Shown here piece after piece: positions 1 through 8,203 of a stretch of 64,000 nt of DNA. How positions within the stretch are numbered: position 1 is the first letter of the stretch; the number at the start of each line of letters is the position of its first letter. The translations under genes and the position numbers were made by a program. The stretch lies in the NCBI GenBank assembly GCA_902790635.1, contig CADASN010000003.1:151026-215025 (forward strand), written 5' to 3'. This DNA comes from an uncultured Bacteroidia bacterium (lineage in GTDB: Bacteria > Bacteroidota > Bacteroidia > Bacteroidales > UBA932). Under the pieces are notes generated by a model. It worked only from the letters and a program-made list of their open reading frames with translations, did no database searches and had not been told where the DNA came from.

Positions 1-114
1 AAGCGCCCGGCCTATTCGGTGCTGGACAAGACGAAGATCAAAGAAGCTTTCTGCGTGCAGGTGCCGTATTGGCTGGAGCCGCTGAAAACAGTGATAAATT
101 ATCTAACCCAATAA
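1..114 (+). CDS. rmlD: dTDP-4-dehydrorhamnose reductase, C-terminal end (partial)
   Basis: Only the last 37 codons and the stop are in the window; the gene enters from the left edge. The residues (RPAYSVLDKTKIKE and a following PYWLEPLK) match the conserved C-terminus of RmlD/RfbD, the NADPH-dependent reductase that completes dTDP-L-rhamnose synthesis. It stops 3 bases before the rfbF start, so it is the upstream member of the same operon and suggests rhamnose as one sugar of the polymer. The assignment rests on a short fragment but the pattern is distinctive. Confidence 0.82.
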   Translation, partial: KRPAYSVLDKTKIKEAFCVQVPYWLEPLKTVINYLTQ

Positions 115-117
115 GCC

Positions 118-897
118 ATGAAAGTCGTTATCCTTGCCGGCGGTTTCGGAACCCGCATCTCCGAAGAATCCGCTTTCAAGCCCAAGCCCATGATTGAGAT
201 TGGCGGGCAGCCAATCCTGTGGCACATCATGAAAGAGTATTCCTATTATGGATATAACGATTTCATCATTTGTGCAGGCTACCTGCAAGCATATATCAAG
301 AAATGGTTTGCGGATTATTTCCTTTGCAACAGCGATGTCACCTTCGATTTTCGTGACGGGAAAAATGAGATGACGGTTCATGCCAATCATTGCGAACCGT
401 GGAAGGTTTCCGTGATTGACACGGGCTTGCATACGATGACGGGCGGCCGTATCAAACGGATACAGCCTTATGTCGGGAACGAACCCTTCCTGATGACTTA
501 CGGCGACGGTGTCTGTGATGTCAATATCCAGGATTTGGTGGCGTTTCATCAGAGCCACGGAAAAATCGCTACGCTGACGGCCGTCATCCTGGAGCAGCAG
601 AAAGGTGTGCTGGATATTGGCGGAGATAACGCAGTAAAATCCTTCCGGGAAAAGAACCTGTCGGACGGAGCTCCGATCAATGCCGGCTATATGGTCCTCA
701 ATCCGGAGATTTTCGATTATCTGGAGGGCGACAAGACCGTATTTGAGCGGGATCCCCTGGAGCGGCTCGCTTCTGAAGGGCAACTGATGTCCTATATGCA
801 TCGGGGCTTCTGGCAGTGTATGGACAACCGCCGTGAGATGGAGATGCTGGAGAAACTGCTTGCTGCGGGAAAAGCTCCTTGGAAAAAATGGGATTAG
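118..897 (+). CDS. rfbF: Glucose-1-phosphate cytidylyltransferase
   Basis: Makes CDP-glucose from glucose 1-phosphate and CTP, the first step to CDP-3,6-dideoxyhexoses. The 259-residue protein is the usual family length. It opens with the nucleotidyltransferase signature LAGGFGTR (residues 6-13), followed by a KPKPM motif and a later YGDGVCDV metal-binding stretch. rfbH, a reductase and rfbG follow directly, so the product would be channelled to CDP-4-keto-3,6-dideoxyglucose. It starts 3 bases after the rmlD stop. Confidence 0.95.
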   Translation: MKVVILAGGFGTRISEESAFKPKPMIEIGGQPILWHIMKEYSYYGYNDFIICAGYLQAYIKKWFADYFLCNSDVTFDFRDGKNEMTVHANHCEPWKVSVIDTGLHTMTGGRIKRIQPYVGNEPFLMTYGDGVCDVNIQDLVAFHQSHGKIATLTAVILEQQKGVLDIGGDNAVKSFREKNLSDGAPINAGYMVLNPEIFDYLEGDKTVFERDPLERLASEGQLMSYMHRGFWQCMDNRREMEMLEKLLAAGKAPWKKWD

Positions 898-922
898 AAC
901 ATAGAAATGCAATAAACTGAAT

Positions 923-2236
923 ATGGCAGATCACAAAGAAATCAGAAAACAAATTGCCGCCTTGACGGCGGATTATTATAAGGCCCGGTTTGCAAGCAAG
1001 GAGTTTGTCCCGGGCAAAACCAAGGTTAACTATGCCGGTCGGGTTTTTGATGAGGAAGAACTCCAGAATGCGGTGAATGCTTCGTTGGATTTCTGGCTTA
1101 CGGAAGGTCGTTTTTCCGAGGAGTTTTCCAGCAAGATATCGGAGTTCCTGGGCGTAGAACACGTACTCCTCACCAATTCCGGCTCTTCGGCCAACCTCTT
1201 GGCCTTTTCGGCCCTCACGTCAGAAAAACTCGGCGACCGTCGGTTGAAGCCGGGCGACGAAGTGATTTCCGTCGCAGCCGGTTTCCCGGCTACAGTCACG
1301 CCGATTATCCAGAACGGCCTCGTACCGGTGTTCGTGGACCTGAGCATCCCTACCTACAACATCGACATCGAGATGCTGAAGAAGGCTATCACACCCAAGG
1401 TGAAATGCATCTTCCTCGCCCATACGCTGGGCAATCCGTTCGATATCGATGCAATCATGGCTCTTGCCAAAGAGCATGATCTCTGGGTGATCGAAGATAA
1501 CTGCGATGCCTTCGGATCGGAATATAAGGGCAGGAAGACCGGAACTTTCGGGCACCTGTCCACCATCTCTTTCTATCCGGCTCATCACATTACGACGGGA
1601 GAAGGCGGGGCCATCTGTACCAATGACCCGCAACTGGCCCGTATCGTACGCGCTTTCCGCGATTGGGGCCGCGACTGCTATTGCGCCGGAGGCGACAACA
1701 ACACCTGCGGTAAGCGCTTCTCCCAGCAGTTCGGAACACTGCCTTTCGGATTCGATCACAAATATGTCTATTCCGAGATCGGCTACAACCTCAAGATGAC
1801 GGATATCCAGGCTGCCATCGGTGCTGCCCAGATCGACAAGCTTCCGGACTTCTGCGTGAGCCGCAAGGCTCACTTCAAAGAATGGAAGCGGATCTTCAAC
1901 AAGTACCCTCAGTTTTTCATCACGCCGGAACCGACGGAAGGCGCGGATCCTTCCTGGTTCGCCTTTATCGTCACACTCAAGGAGGGATGTCCTTTCACGC
2001 GGGACGACTTGACCAGGTATCTCAACCAGAACCTCATCGAAACCCGCAACCTCTTTGCCGGCAACATGACCAAGCAACCTGCCTACATCGGAAAGAACTG
2101 GCGGATTGCAGATCACTTGAAACAGACGGACTACATCATGAACAATACGTTCTTCCTGGGTACCTATCCCGGGCTCACGGATGAAATGTTCCAATATGTA
2201 GAAGGCAAGCTCGACGAATTCGTTAAGCAGTTCTGA
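923..2236 (+). CDS. rfbH: CDP-4-keto-6-deoxyglucose-3-dehydrase (E1, RfbH/AscC type)
   Basis: PMP-dependent dehydrase that removes the C3 hydroxyl of CDP-4-keto-6-deoxyglucose together with a reductase. The 437 residues fit the family. In the aminotransferase fold the catalytic Lys is replaced by His in the motif YPAHHITTGEGG (His221/His222), the hallmark of this dehydrase subclass, which does not form an internal aldimine. A cysteine cluster further on (DCYC then TCG, near residues 250-262) fits the [2Fe-2S] site of E1 enzymes. It lies between rfbF and the reductase with very short gaps. Confidence 0.94.
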   Translation: MADHKEIRKQIAALTADYYKARFASKEFVPGKTKVNYAGRVFDEEELQNAVNASLDFWLTEGRFSEEFSSKISEFLGVEHVLLTNSGSSANLLAFSALTSEKLGDRRLKPGDEVISVAAGFPATVTPIIQNGLVPVFVDLSIPTYNIDIEMLKKAITPKVKCIFLAHTLGNPFDIDAIMALAKEHDLWVIEDNCDAFGSEYKGRKTGTFGHLSTISFYPAHHITTGEGGAICTNDPQLARIVRAFRDWGRDCYCAGGDNNTCGKRFSQQFGTLPFGFDHKYVYSEIGYNLKMTDIQAAIGAAQIDKLPDFCVSRKAHFKEWKRIFNKYPQFFITPEPTEGADPSWFAFIVTLKEGCPFTRDDLTRYLNQNLIETRNLFAGNMTKQPAYIGKNWRIADHLKQTDYIMNNTFFLGTYPGLTDEMFQYVEGKLDEFVKQF

Positions 2237-2237
2237 T

Positions 2238-2921
2238 ATGTTGGCCAGAAAGTATCTTTCCGAGGTTGTCTCGGTCAAGAACCCTTTCTCCGGGATTTAT
2301 ACCGTGGAATTCAAGTCCCTGGAGCGTCCGTACAAATACGATCCGGGGCAGTTCCTGCACATCGCTGTCGATGAAGACTATGATGGCATCGGCCAATGGC
2401 CGGAATCCCGCTGTTTCTCGATGCAGAGCGACCCTGCGGAGGAGGTAATCCGTATCACGTATGCAGTCAAGGGAGCCTTCACCCAGGAGATGGAACGGGT
2501 GCTGAAGCCGGGCCGCGAGGTCTGGTTGAAGCTGCCGTTCGGGGAGCTTTTCACACAGCCGCACAGCAAGGAGAATACGGTATTCATCGCCGGAGGTACG
2601 GGAGTCACCCCGTTCCTGTCCTTGTTCACGCACGAGTCTTTTCGGGACTATGTCAATCCGAGAATCTATCTGGGATACAAGAACGAGGACTATTTCATTT
2701 ACCAGAAAGAACTTGCTGCGATTAAGAACGACAATGCCCGCATCACTGTCTTTTTCGAGAATAAGGATGGAGTGATAGATATTGCCAGAATCCATGACGA
2801 GAACGGGAATGACAGCAATTATTTCATTTCCGGTCCGCCGGTGATGATCAAGATTTTCAAGAATAAACTTATCGAACTGGGCGTTCCGCAGGAAAACGTT
2901 TTGACAGACGATTGGGAATAA
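2238..2921 (+). CDS. FAD/NAD(P)H reductase for the RfbH dehydrase, lacking the ferredoxin domain
   Basis: Ferredoxin-NADP reductase fold of 227 residues with the flavin-binding motif RCFSMQS, the nicotinamide motif GGTGVTPFLSL and a terminal SGPPVMI element. By position between rfbH and rfbG it should be the E3 partner (AscD/DdhD/RfbI) that passes electrons to RfbH. Characterised E3 proteins are about 330 residues with an N-terminal plant-type [2Fe-2S] ferredoxin domain; that domain is absent here and the frame starts directly with the flavin domain. It overlaps the rfbG start by one base (TAATG). Role is inferred from context and fold. Confidence 0.85.
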   Translation: MLARKYLSEVVSVKNPFSGIYTVEFKSLERPYKYDPGQFLHIAVDEDYDGIGQWPESRCFSMQSDPAEEVIRITYAVKGAFTQEMERVLKPGREVWLKLPFGELFTQPHSKENTVFIAGGTGVTPFLSLFTHESFRDYVNPRIYLGYKNEDYFIYQKELAAIKNDNARITVFFENKDGVIDIARIHDENGNDSNYFISGPPVMIKIFKNKLIELGVPQENVLTDDWE

Positions 2922-4006
2922 TGGAAACGGCATTCAACGATTTCTATAAGGGCAAACGCGTCCTTGTGACCGGCCATACCGGTTTCAAGGGAAGCTGGCT
3001 CTCGATCTGGCTTCACGAAATGGGGGCGGAAGTGGTTGGTATCGGGTTGGATCCTTATTCGGAAAAAGATAATTTCGTGCTCTCCGGCATCGGGGAGAAG
3101 ATACTGGCCGATATCCGTGCCGATATCCGGGACGGGGAGAAGATAAAAGAGATCTTCGCCACGTACCGCCCGGAGATTGTTTTCCATCTGGCCGCCCAGC
3201 CGCTGGTGCGCCTGAGCTATGAGATTCCGGTCGAGACCTACGAGACGAACGTGATGGGTACCATCCATGTGATGGAAGCCATCCGGGCGACGGACAGTGT
3301 CCGGGTCGGCGTGATGATCACGACGGACAAGTGCTACGAGAACAAAGAACAGTTGACCGGCTACAAGGAAGATGACCCGTTCGGGGGATATGATCCCTAT
3401 TCTTCCAGCAAGGGTGCCTGCGAGATTGCTATCCAATCGTGGCGGCGGAGTTATTTCAATCCTGCGGATTACGGTACCAAGCACCATATGAGCCTGGCCA
3501 GTGTCCGTGCCGGCAACGTGATTGGCGGAGGCGACTGGGCGAAGGACCGCATCATCCCGGATTGTGTCCGTGCGCTGGAGGCCGGAAAACCGATTGAAAT
3601 TCGCAGTCCCAGGTCCGTTCGCCCCTGGCAGCATGTTCTGGAGCCGCTCAGTGGCTATATGCTTCTTGCACAGAAGATGTGGAAGGACCCGACCGGGTAT
3701 TGCGAAGGTTGGAACTTTGGGCCTGAGCCGGATTCCGTCTTGACGGTCTGGGAGATGGCTTCCGCGATGGTGGACAGATTCGGATATGGAGAGTTGAAAG
3801 ATGTTTCCGATCCCACGGCATGGCATGAGGCGAAACTCCTGATGCTGGATATCAACAAGGCGAAGACCCGCTTGGGCTGGAGGCCCCGGCTGGACGCCCG
3901 GCAGTGCGTGACCTTGACAGCGGACTGGTACAAGCGGTACCAGGGTGAGGATGTATATAGCCTCTGCGCGGAACAGATAAAGGATTTCTACAAGAACAGG
4001 ATATGA
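2921..4006 (+). CDS. rfbG: CDP-glucose 4,6-dehydratase
   Basis: Extended short-chain dehydrogenase that converts CDP-glucose to CDP-4-keto-6-deoxyglucose. Motifs are TGHTGFKG (residues 17-24) for NAD+, TTDKCY around the active site and YDPYSSSKG with the catalytic Tyr-x3-Lys. The ATG at 2921 overlaps the preceding TAA by one base and is preferred over an in-frame TTG at 2912. The 361-residue length is typical. With rfbF, rfbH and the reductase it completes a set for CDP-4-keto-3,6-dideoxyglucose, although no dedicated downstream epimerase/reductase such as RfbE, RfbS or RfbJ follows directly. Confidence 0.94.
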   Translation: METAFNDFYKGKRVLVTGHTGFKGSWLSIWLHEMGAEVVGIGLDPYSEKDNFVLSGIGEKILADIRADIRDGEKIKEIFATYRPEIVFHLAAQPLVRLSYEIPVETYETNVMGTIHVMEAIRATDSVRVGVMITTDKCYENKEQLTGYKEDDPFGGYDPYSSSKGACEIAIQSWRRSYFNPADYGTKHHMSLASVRAGNVIGGGDWAKDRIIPDCVRALEAGKPIEIRSPRSVRPWQHVLEPLSGYMLLAQKMWKDPTGYCEGWNFGPEPDSVLTVWEMASAMVDRFGYGELKDVSDPTAWHEAKLLMLDINKAKTRLGWRPRLDARQCVTLTADWYKRYQGEDVYSLCAEQIKDFYKNRI

Positions 4007-4542
4007 TTGTACTGCAGGATTACGGCGTCACGCTGAAGCAGTTGACTCACGATAAGATCGAGATGGTCCGCCGGTGGCGGAACGATCCGAAAATCCAGAA
4101 GTATATGGAGTTTCGTGATGAGATCACGCCGGAGATGCAGGAGAACTGGTTCCGGAAGATATCTTCCGGCAATACTGACTACTATTTTATCATCGAGGCG
4201 GAAGGACGTGAGATCGGGCTGATCAATATCCGGAGTATTGATTATGACAAGAAAGAAGGCGAGCCCGGGATTTTCATCTATGATGATGATTTCCTGAATT
4301 CCGATTATTCTTTCCGCAGCAGTCTTTGCCTCCTGGATTTTGTTTTCGGTGAATTGGGCTTGGACCGTGTAGTCAGCCACATCATGCGGGACAATAAGCG
4401 GGCGATTGACTTCAATTTGTTTTGGGGCTATGTTTTGAGCCCCGGGCAGGAAGATGTTTTCAATCAGGAATATGTCTTGCAGAAAGAAGCATATTACAAA
4501 AAACGGGATAAACTGTCACGATTGTTTAAGAAGAAACAGTAA
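4003..4542 (+). CDS. GNAT-family N-acetyltransferase (PseH/RimJ-like)
   Basis: A 179-residue GNAT-fold protein with the early motif VRRWRNDPKIQKYM, common to PseH-like acetyltransferases of nucleotide-activated amino sugars and to RimJ/RimL enzymes. It overlaps the rfbG stop by four bases (ATGA) and precedes an acyl carrier protein gene, so it belongs to the operon. The acceptor is unknown: it could acetylate the 4-amino sugar made by the WecE-like enzyme at 13916, or transfer an acyl group prepared on the neighbouring carrier proteins. Confidence 0.75.
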   Translation: MIVLQDYGVTLKQLTHDKIEMVRRWRNDPKIQKYMEFRDEITPEMQENWFRKISSGNTDYYFIIEAEGREIGLINIRSIDYDKKEGEPGIFIYDDDFLNSDYSFRSSLCLLDFVFGELGLDRVVSHIMRDNKRAIDFNLFWGYVLSPGQEDVFNQEYVLQKEAYYKKRDKLSRLFKKKQ

Positions 4543-4547
4543 TTTAT

Positions 4548-4778
4548 ATGGATTTAAACGATTTTATCAAGAATTTTGCGGAGCAGTTCGATGAGACGGA
4601 TCCATCCGAGATCCGTCCCGATACGGCCTTTCACGATCTCGAGGAGTATTCGTCCTTGATTGCTTTGTCTATCATTGCGATGATTGATGAAGAATATGAT
4701 GTGGTCCTGAAGGGCGACGACATGCGTTCTGCCGTGACCGTGGAGGATCTTTACAACATTGTCTGCAGTCGCGTTTAA
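4548..4778 (+). CDS. Acyl carrier protein-like (ACP 1)
   Basis: Small acidic protein of 76 residues with the four-helix acyl carrier pattern. The expected phosphopantetheine serine lies in EYSSLIAL (Ser36 by alignment with ACP 2). The Asp that normally precedes this Ser is replaced by Ser35, so it is a divergent carrier. It overlaps the next gene by one base (TAATG). A ketosynthase III and SDRs nearby suggest it carries a short acyl chain used to build or modify a sugar. Confidence 0.75.
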   Translation: MDLNDFIKNFAEQFDETDPSEIRPDTAFHDLEEYSSLIALSIIAMIDEEYDVVLKGDDMRSAVTVEDLYNIVCSRV

Positions 4779-5533
4779 TGGATCCGATGGTATCTCCTTT
4801 TTCTTTATCCGGCAAGACAATCCTGGTTACGGGCGCTTCGTCCGGCATCGGCCGGGCGGCGGCTGTTGAGTGCTCGAAGGCCGGGGCCAGGGTGGTGCTT
4901 ACCGCCCGGAACAGGGATCGTTTGCAGGAAAGCCTGGAAATGCTTTCCGGAGAAGGGCATTTGGTGCTCCCTTGCGATCTGGACAATGCAGAAGAGATTG
5001 CAGGCCTGGTCGCGGATCTCCCCGTCCTTCACGGTGTGATCAACAATGCCGGTTTTACCAAGATTTTACCCCTTCAGTTCATTGATGAGCAGTCATTCAA
5101 GGATATCCTGAGTGTCAATACGGTGGCGCCGGTCCTGTTGCTGAGGCTGTTGTTGAAGAAGAAGAAACTTGCGGCCGGTTCGTCCGTTGTGTTTACAAGT
5201 TCTCTTGCGGCTCTGGGACGGACTACGGTCGGGAATGGTATGTATACGGCCAGCAAAGGTGCAGTCAGTGCATTTGTCGCCTGTGCTGCCCTCGAGTTGT
5301 CCAAAAAAGGTATCCGCGTGAATGCTGTCTGTCCCGGGATGGTGGATACAGGAATCCTATCCAACGGGACCATCTCCGAAGAGCAGCTGGAGAAAGACAA
5401 AATGAATTATCCGCTTGGAAGATATGGAAAACCTGAGGAGATCGCTTGGGCAATGATTTACCTGTTGTCGGATGCGTCTTCCTGGGTGACCGGGACCAAT
5501 TTAATCATAGATGGAGGGTATTCCATCCGATAG
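4778..5533 (+). CDS. Short-chain dehydrogenase/reductase (FabG-like)
   Basis: Classical SDR of 251 residues: cofactor motif TGASSGIG (residues 18-25), NNAG motif, catalytic YTASK and a C-terminal GTNLIIDGGYS stretch. It most resembles 3-oxoacyl-ACP reductases. Between ACP 1 and a ketosynthase III it may reduce a 3-ketoacyl thioester, but a sugar substrate is also possible. Base composition is like the upstream genes; the more AT-rich segment begins just after this gene. Confidence 0.85.
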   Translation: MDPMVSPFSLSGKTILVTGASSGIGRAAAVECSKAGARVVLTARNRDRLQESLEMLSGEGHLVLPCDLDNAEEIAGLVADLPVLHGVINNAGFTKILPLQFIDEQSFKDILSVNTVAPVLLLRLLLKKKKLAAGSSVVFTSSLAALGRTTVGNGMYTASKGAVSAFVACAALELSKKGIRVNAVCPGMVDTGILSNGTISEEQLEKDKMNYPLGRYGKPEEIAWAMIYLLSDASSWVTGTNLIIDGGYSIR

Positions 5534-5538
5534 ATCCT

Positions 5539-6603
5539 ATGGCATTCTTACAAGTAAAGAACGTAGAGATTAAAGGCATAGCTACCTGTGTGCCCAAACA
5601 GGTTAAGGTTGCTAAGAAAATGCCTTACTTTACTGAGGTCGAGGCTGATAACTTTACCAATGTGACAGGCGTTGTGAGTTCGCATGTGGCTCCGGCAGAG
5701 ATGACCCTGTCTGATCTTTGTCAAGCTGCATCAGAGAAGTTGCTGGCAGAGTCTGGCTGGGAACGTGAGTCGATTGACTTAATAATGTTTGTCAGCACAT
5801 CACGTGACTTTTACATTTGTCCAAATACGTCAAATATCCTGCAAGATAAACTGGGGCTTCGCACAGAATGTGTGGCACTTGACTTGCCATTTGCCTGCTC
5901 AGGCTATGTATATGGTCTATCAGTCGCAGGAATGATGATGCAAAGCGGCCAGATTAAACGAGCATTGCTTTGTGTGGGTGAGATGACAAGCAAGAATCAA
6001 TCCCATTTAGATAAGACGGTTTGGTCATTGCATGGCGATGCCGGTTCTGCCACATTATTGGAGTATAACCCTAAAGCTAAGCATCCGATGCAATTTAATC
6101 TGGGTGGAGATGGCAGTGGTTGGGAAGCTATAATTTGTCGTGAGATGGGTGTCCGCAATATGACTACTGAGGAATCCCTCAAATATAAGAAGTATGAAGA
6201 AGGTGTAGAGCGTAACGCTACTCAATGCGCCATGGACGGCATGAGCGTGTTCTCATTTGCCATTACCCGACCGGGACAATGTATTAAAGGCCTTTGTGAA
6301 CATTTCGAGTTTGACCTTACCCAGATCGACTTTCTTCTGATTCATCAGGCCAATAAGATGATTGACGAGAAGATACGACACAAACTAAAATTGGCGCCAG
6401 AGCAGGTGCCGTATAGTATGACCTACTATGGTAATACCAGTTCCTGTACTATTCCTATCACCATGACGTCTAAGATTCGTGAACAGCTTTCTGCAAGAGA
6501 GAATGAGTTGGTTATGTGTGGTTTTGGTTCGGGTCTTTCTTGGGGCTCTGCCCATGTGTTTACGGATAGAATTATAAGCTTAGAACCCATTGAACTTGGT
6601 TGA
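5539..6603 (+). CDS. 3-oxoacyl-ACP synthase III (FabH-like ketosynthase)
   Basis: Thiolase-fold condensing enzyme of 354 residues. The catalytic triad is visible: Cys120 in LPFACSGY, His269 in LLIHQANK and Asn299 in YYGNTSS. FabH-type enzymes start chains by condensing an acyl-CoA with malonyl-ACP. The ATG at 5539 is chosen because it follows the previous stop closely and gives a normal FabH N-terminus; the frame is open further upstream inside the SDR. The DNA is clearly more AT-rich than the flanking genes. A role in making a short acyl group for the polysaccharide is inferred. Confidence 0.9.
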   Translation: MAFLQVKNVEIKGIATCVPKQVKVAKKMPYFTEVEADNFTNVTGVVSSHVAPAEMTLSDLCQAASEKLLAESGWERESIDLIMFVSTSRDFYICPNTSNILQDKLGLRTECVALDLPFACSGYVYGLSVAGMMMQSGQIKRALLCVGEMTSKNQSHLDKTVWSLHGDAGSATLLEYNPKAKHPMQFNLGGDGSGWEAIICREMGVRNMTTEESLKYKKYEEGVERNATQCAMDGMSVFSFAITRPGQCIKGLCEHFEFDLTQIDFLLIHQANKMIDEKIRHKLKLAPEQVPYSMTYYGNTSSCTIPITMTSKIREQLSARENELVMCGFGSGLSWGSAHVFTDRIISLEPIELG

Positions 6604-7370
6604 TGAAAGATCTAGAGAATAAAAATGCCATCGTTACAGGTGCTCGCACAGGTATCTGCCGTGCCGTTGTAGAGGCATATGCAGAGGCTGGTTGCAATGT
6701 ATGGGCGGTTGTACATCGCGATGACGATGCTTTCCTTGCTGATATGGAGGCACTTGCCAAGCGATGTGACGTGTGGATTAAAGTAGTTCATATTAATCTT
6801 GAAGACGAAGAGGATATCAAACGCGGAATGCGCGAGATAACCTCCGAGAAACTGCCTATCGACATCTTAGTTAATGGGGCAGGAGTAACCAGTCCAAGCA
6901 GATTGATTCTGATAACCTCTTTGAAGGATATGCACCGCGTGATGCAGGTCAATTTCTTTGCTGCTGTGCAAATGGCTCAACTTACTTTTAAAGTAATGAT
7001 GAGACAGAAGAGAGGAAGCATTATAAACATAGCAAGTATTGCAGGTATTGATGGCGATCTTTCTCAGCTTGAATATGGCGCAAGTAAAGCAGCCCTAATA
7101 TGTGCCACAAAGAAAATGGCTTACGAATGGGGCGACTTTGGGATCCGGGTTAATGCTATTGCACCGGGTATTATTGATACTAAAATGTTGGATGAAATGG
7201 AGACTCACGTTATTGAGGAACTTATCCGCAAGACTTCGCTTCATAGAGCAGGTAAACCTGGAGAGATTGCTCAACTGTGTGTGTTCTTGGGAAGCGATAA
7301 ATCCTCATATATCTCTTCAGAAACTATTCGCATAGATGGAGGGGGTTACAAATTTCGTTTCCACCTTTAA
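6603..7370 (+). CDS. Short-chain dehydrogenase/reductase
   Basis: SDR of 255 residues with cofactor motif TGARTGIC (residues 12-19; the third glycine of TGxxxGxG is Cys19), NGAG, catalytic YGASK and C-terminal ETIRIDGGG. The start at 6603 overlaps the ketosynthase stop by one base (TGATG), indicating translational coupling. It is a candidate ketoreductase acting after the ketosynthase. It shares the AT-rich composition of its neighbours and differs from the SDR at 4778, so the two are unlikely to be a recent duplication. Confidence 0.87.
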   Translation: MKDLENKNAIVTGARTGICRAVVEAYAEAGCNVWAVVHRDDDAFLADMEALAKRCDVWIKVVHINLEDEEDIKRGMREITSEKLPIDILVNGAGVTSPSRLILITSLKDMHRVMQVNFFAAVQMAQLTFKVMMRQKRGSIINIASIAGIDGDLSQLEYGASKAALICATKKMAYEWGDFGIRVNAIAPGIIDTKMLDEMETHVIEELIRKTSLHRAGKPGEIAQLCVFLGSDKSSYISSETIRIDGGGYKFRFHL

Positions 7371-7390
7371 GCATACAGAATTAAACCTTT

Positions 7391-8203
7391 ATGGAAGAAG
7401 CAAGGATCAAACAGAATGTCCTTGAGATGAAGCTCAAGGCTCTTGATATGGCGCTGAGCACCAGTTTTGGTGCGCATATCGGGGGCGGTTTCTCTGCTAT
7501 GGAGTTGATGGCTTGTCTCTATGAAGTGGCCAGTATTCCTTCCATGGCAGAGGAAAAGAGAGACAGAATCATTTTGAGTAAAGGTCACGGTGTGTTAGCT
7601 CTCTATACCGCTTTATGGCAAAAGGGCCTGATGACAGAAGAAGATCTGGCGACCTTTGAAACAGATGGAACACGGTTTCACGGTCATCCCCACCGCAATT
7701 TAGAGAAGGGTATTGAGTTCTCTGGTGGTAGCCTTGGTCTTGGCATTTCGTATGCGGTTGGAGTTGCCAAAGCTTGTAAGGATAAAGGCTTGAACAATAG
7801 AATCTATGTGATTCTGGGTGATGGCGAGATGGATGAGGGAATTGTTTGGGAAGCTTTAATGGCTATCACTAACTTTGGCTTGAATAATGTGACAGTTATT
7901 ATTGACCGCAACCAGTATCAGTTGGATGGTCCCACTTCAGATATTATGAATCTTCTTTCTATCGAAGACAAGATGAAAGCGTTCGGTTATGAAGTTGAGA
8001 CCGTGAACGGACATTCTATACCCGAACTGCTTGATACCCTCGGTAAGACATTTGATAAACCACATGCGGTCGTAGCCAATACAATCAAGGCCAACGGAAT
8101 ATCCTTCTTGATGAACAATAAGATTTCTCACCAGTGCGTATTACCCAGAAAGAAATACGAACTTGCCGTTGAAGAAATTAAAAAAGCTTACAATGGGGAA
8201 TAA
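7391..8203 (+). CDS. Transketolase-like, N-terminal (ThDP-binding) subunit
   Basis: The 270 residues correspond to the N-terminal third of transketolase. SKGHG (the early catalytic-region His) and the ThDP motif GDGEMDEG ending at a conserved Asn (IIDRN) are present. The remaining transketolase domains are encoded by the next gene, whose start overlaps this one by 11 bases, as in other split transketolases. Such pairs transfer two-carbon ketol units, and some occur in branched or extended sugar pathways. The partner aldehyde here is unknown. Confidence 0.92.
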   Translation: MEEARIKQNVLEMKLKALDMALSTSFGAHIGGGFSAMELMACLYEVASIPSMAEEKRDRIILSKGHGVLALYTALWQKGLMTEEDLATFETDGTRFHGHPHRNLEKGIEFSGGSLGLGISYAVGVAKACKDKGLNNRIYVILGDGEMDEGIVWEALMAITNFGLNNVTVIIDRNQYQLDGPTSDIMNLLSIEDKMKAFGYEVETVNGHSIPELLDTLGKTFDKPHAVVANTIKANGISFLMNNKISHQCVLPRKKYELAVEEIKKAYNGE

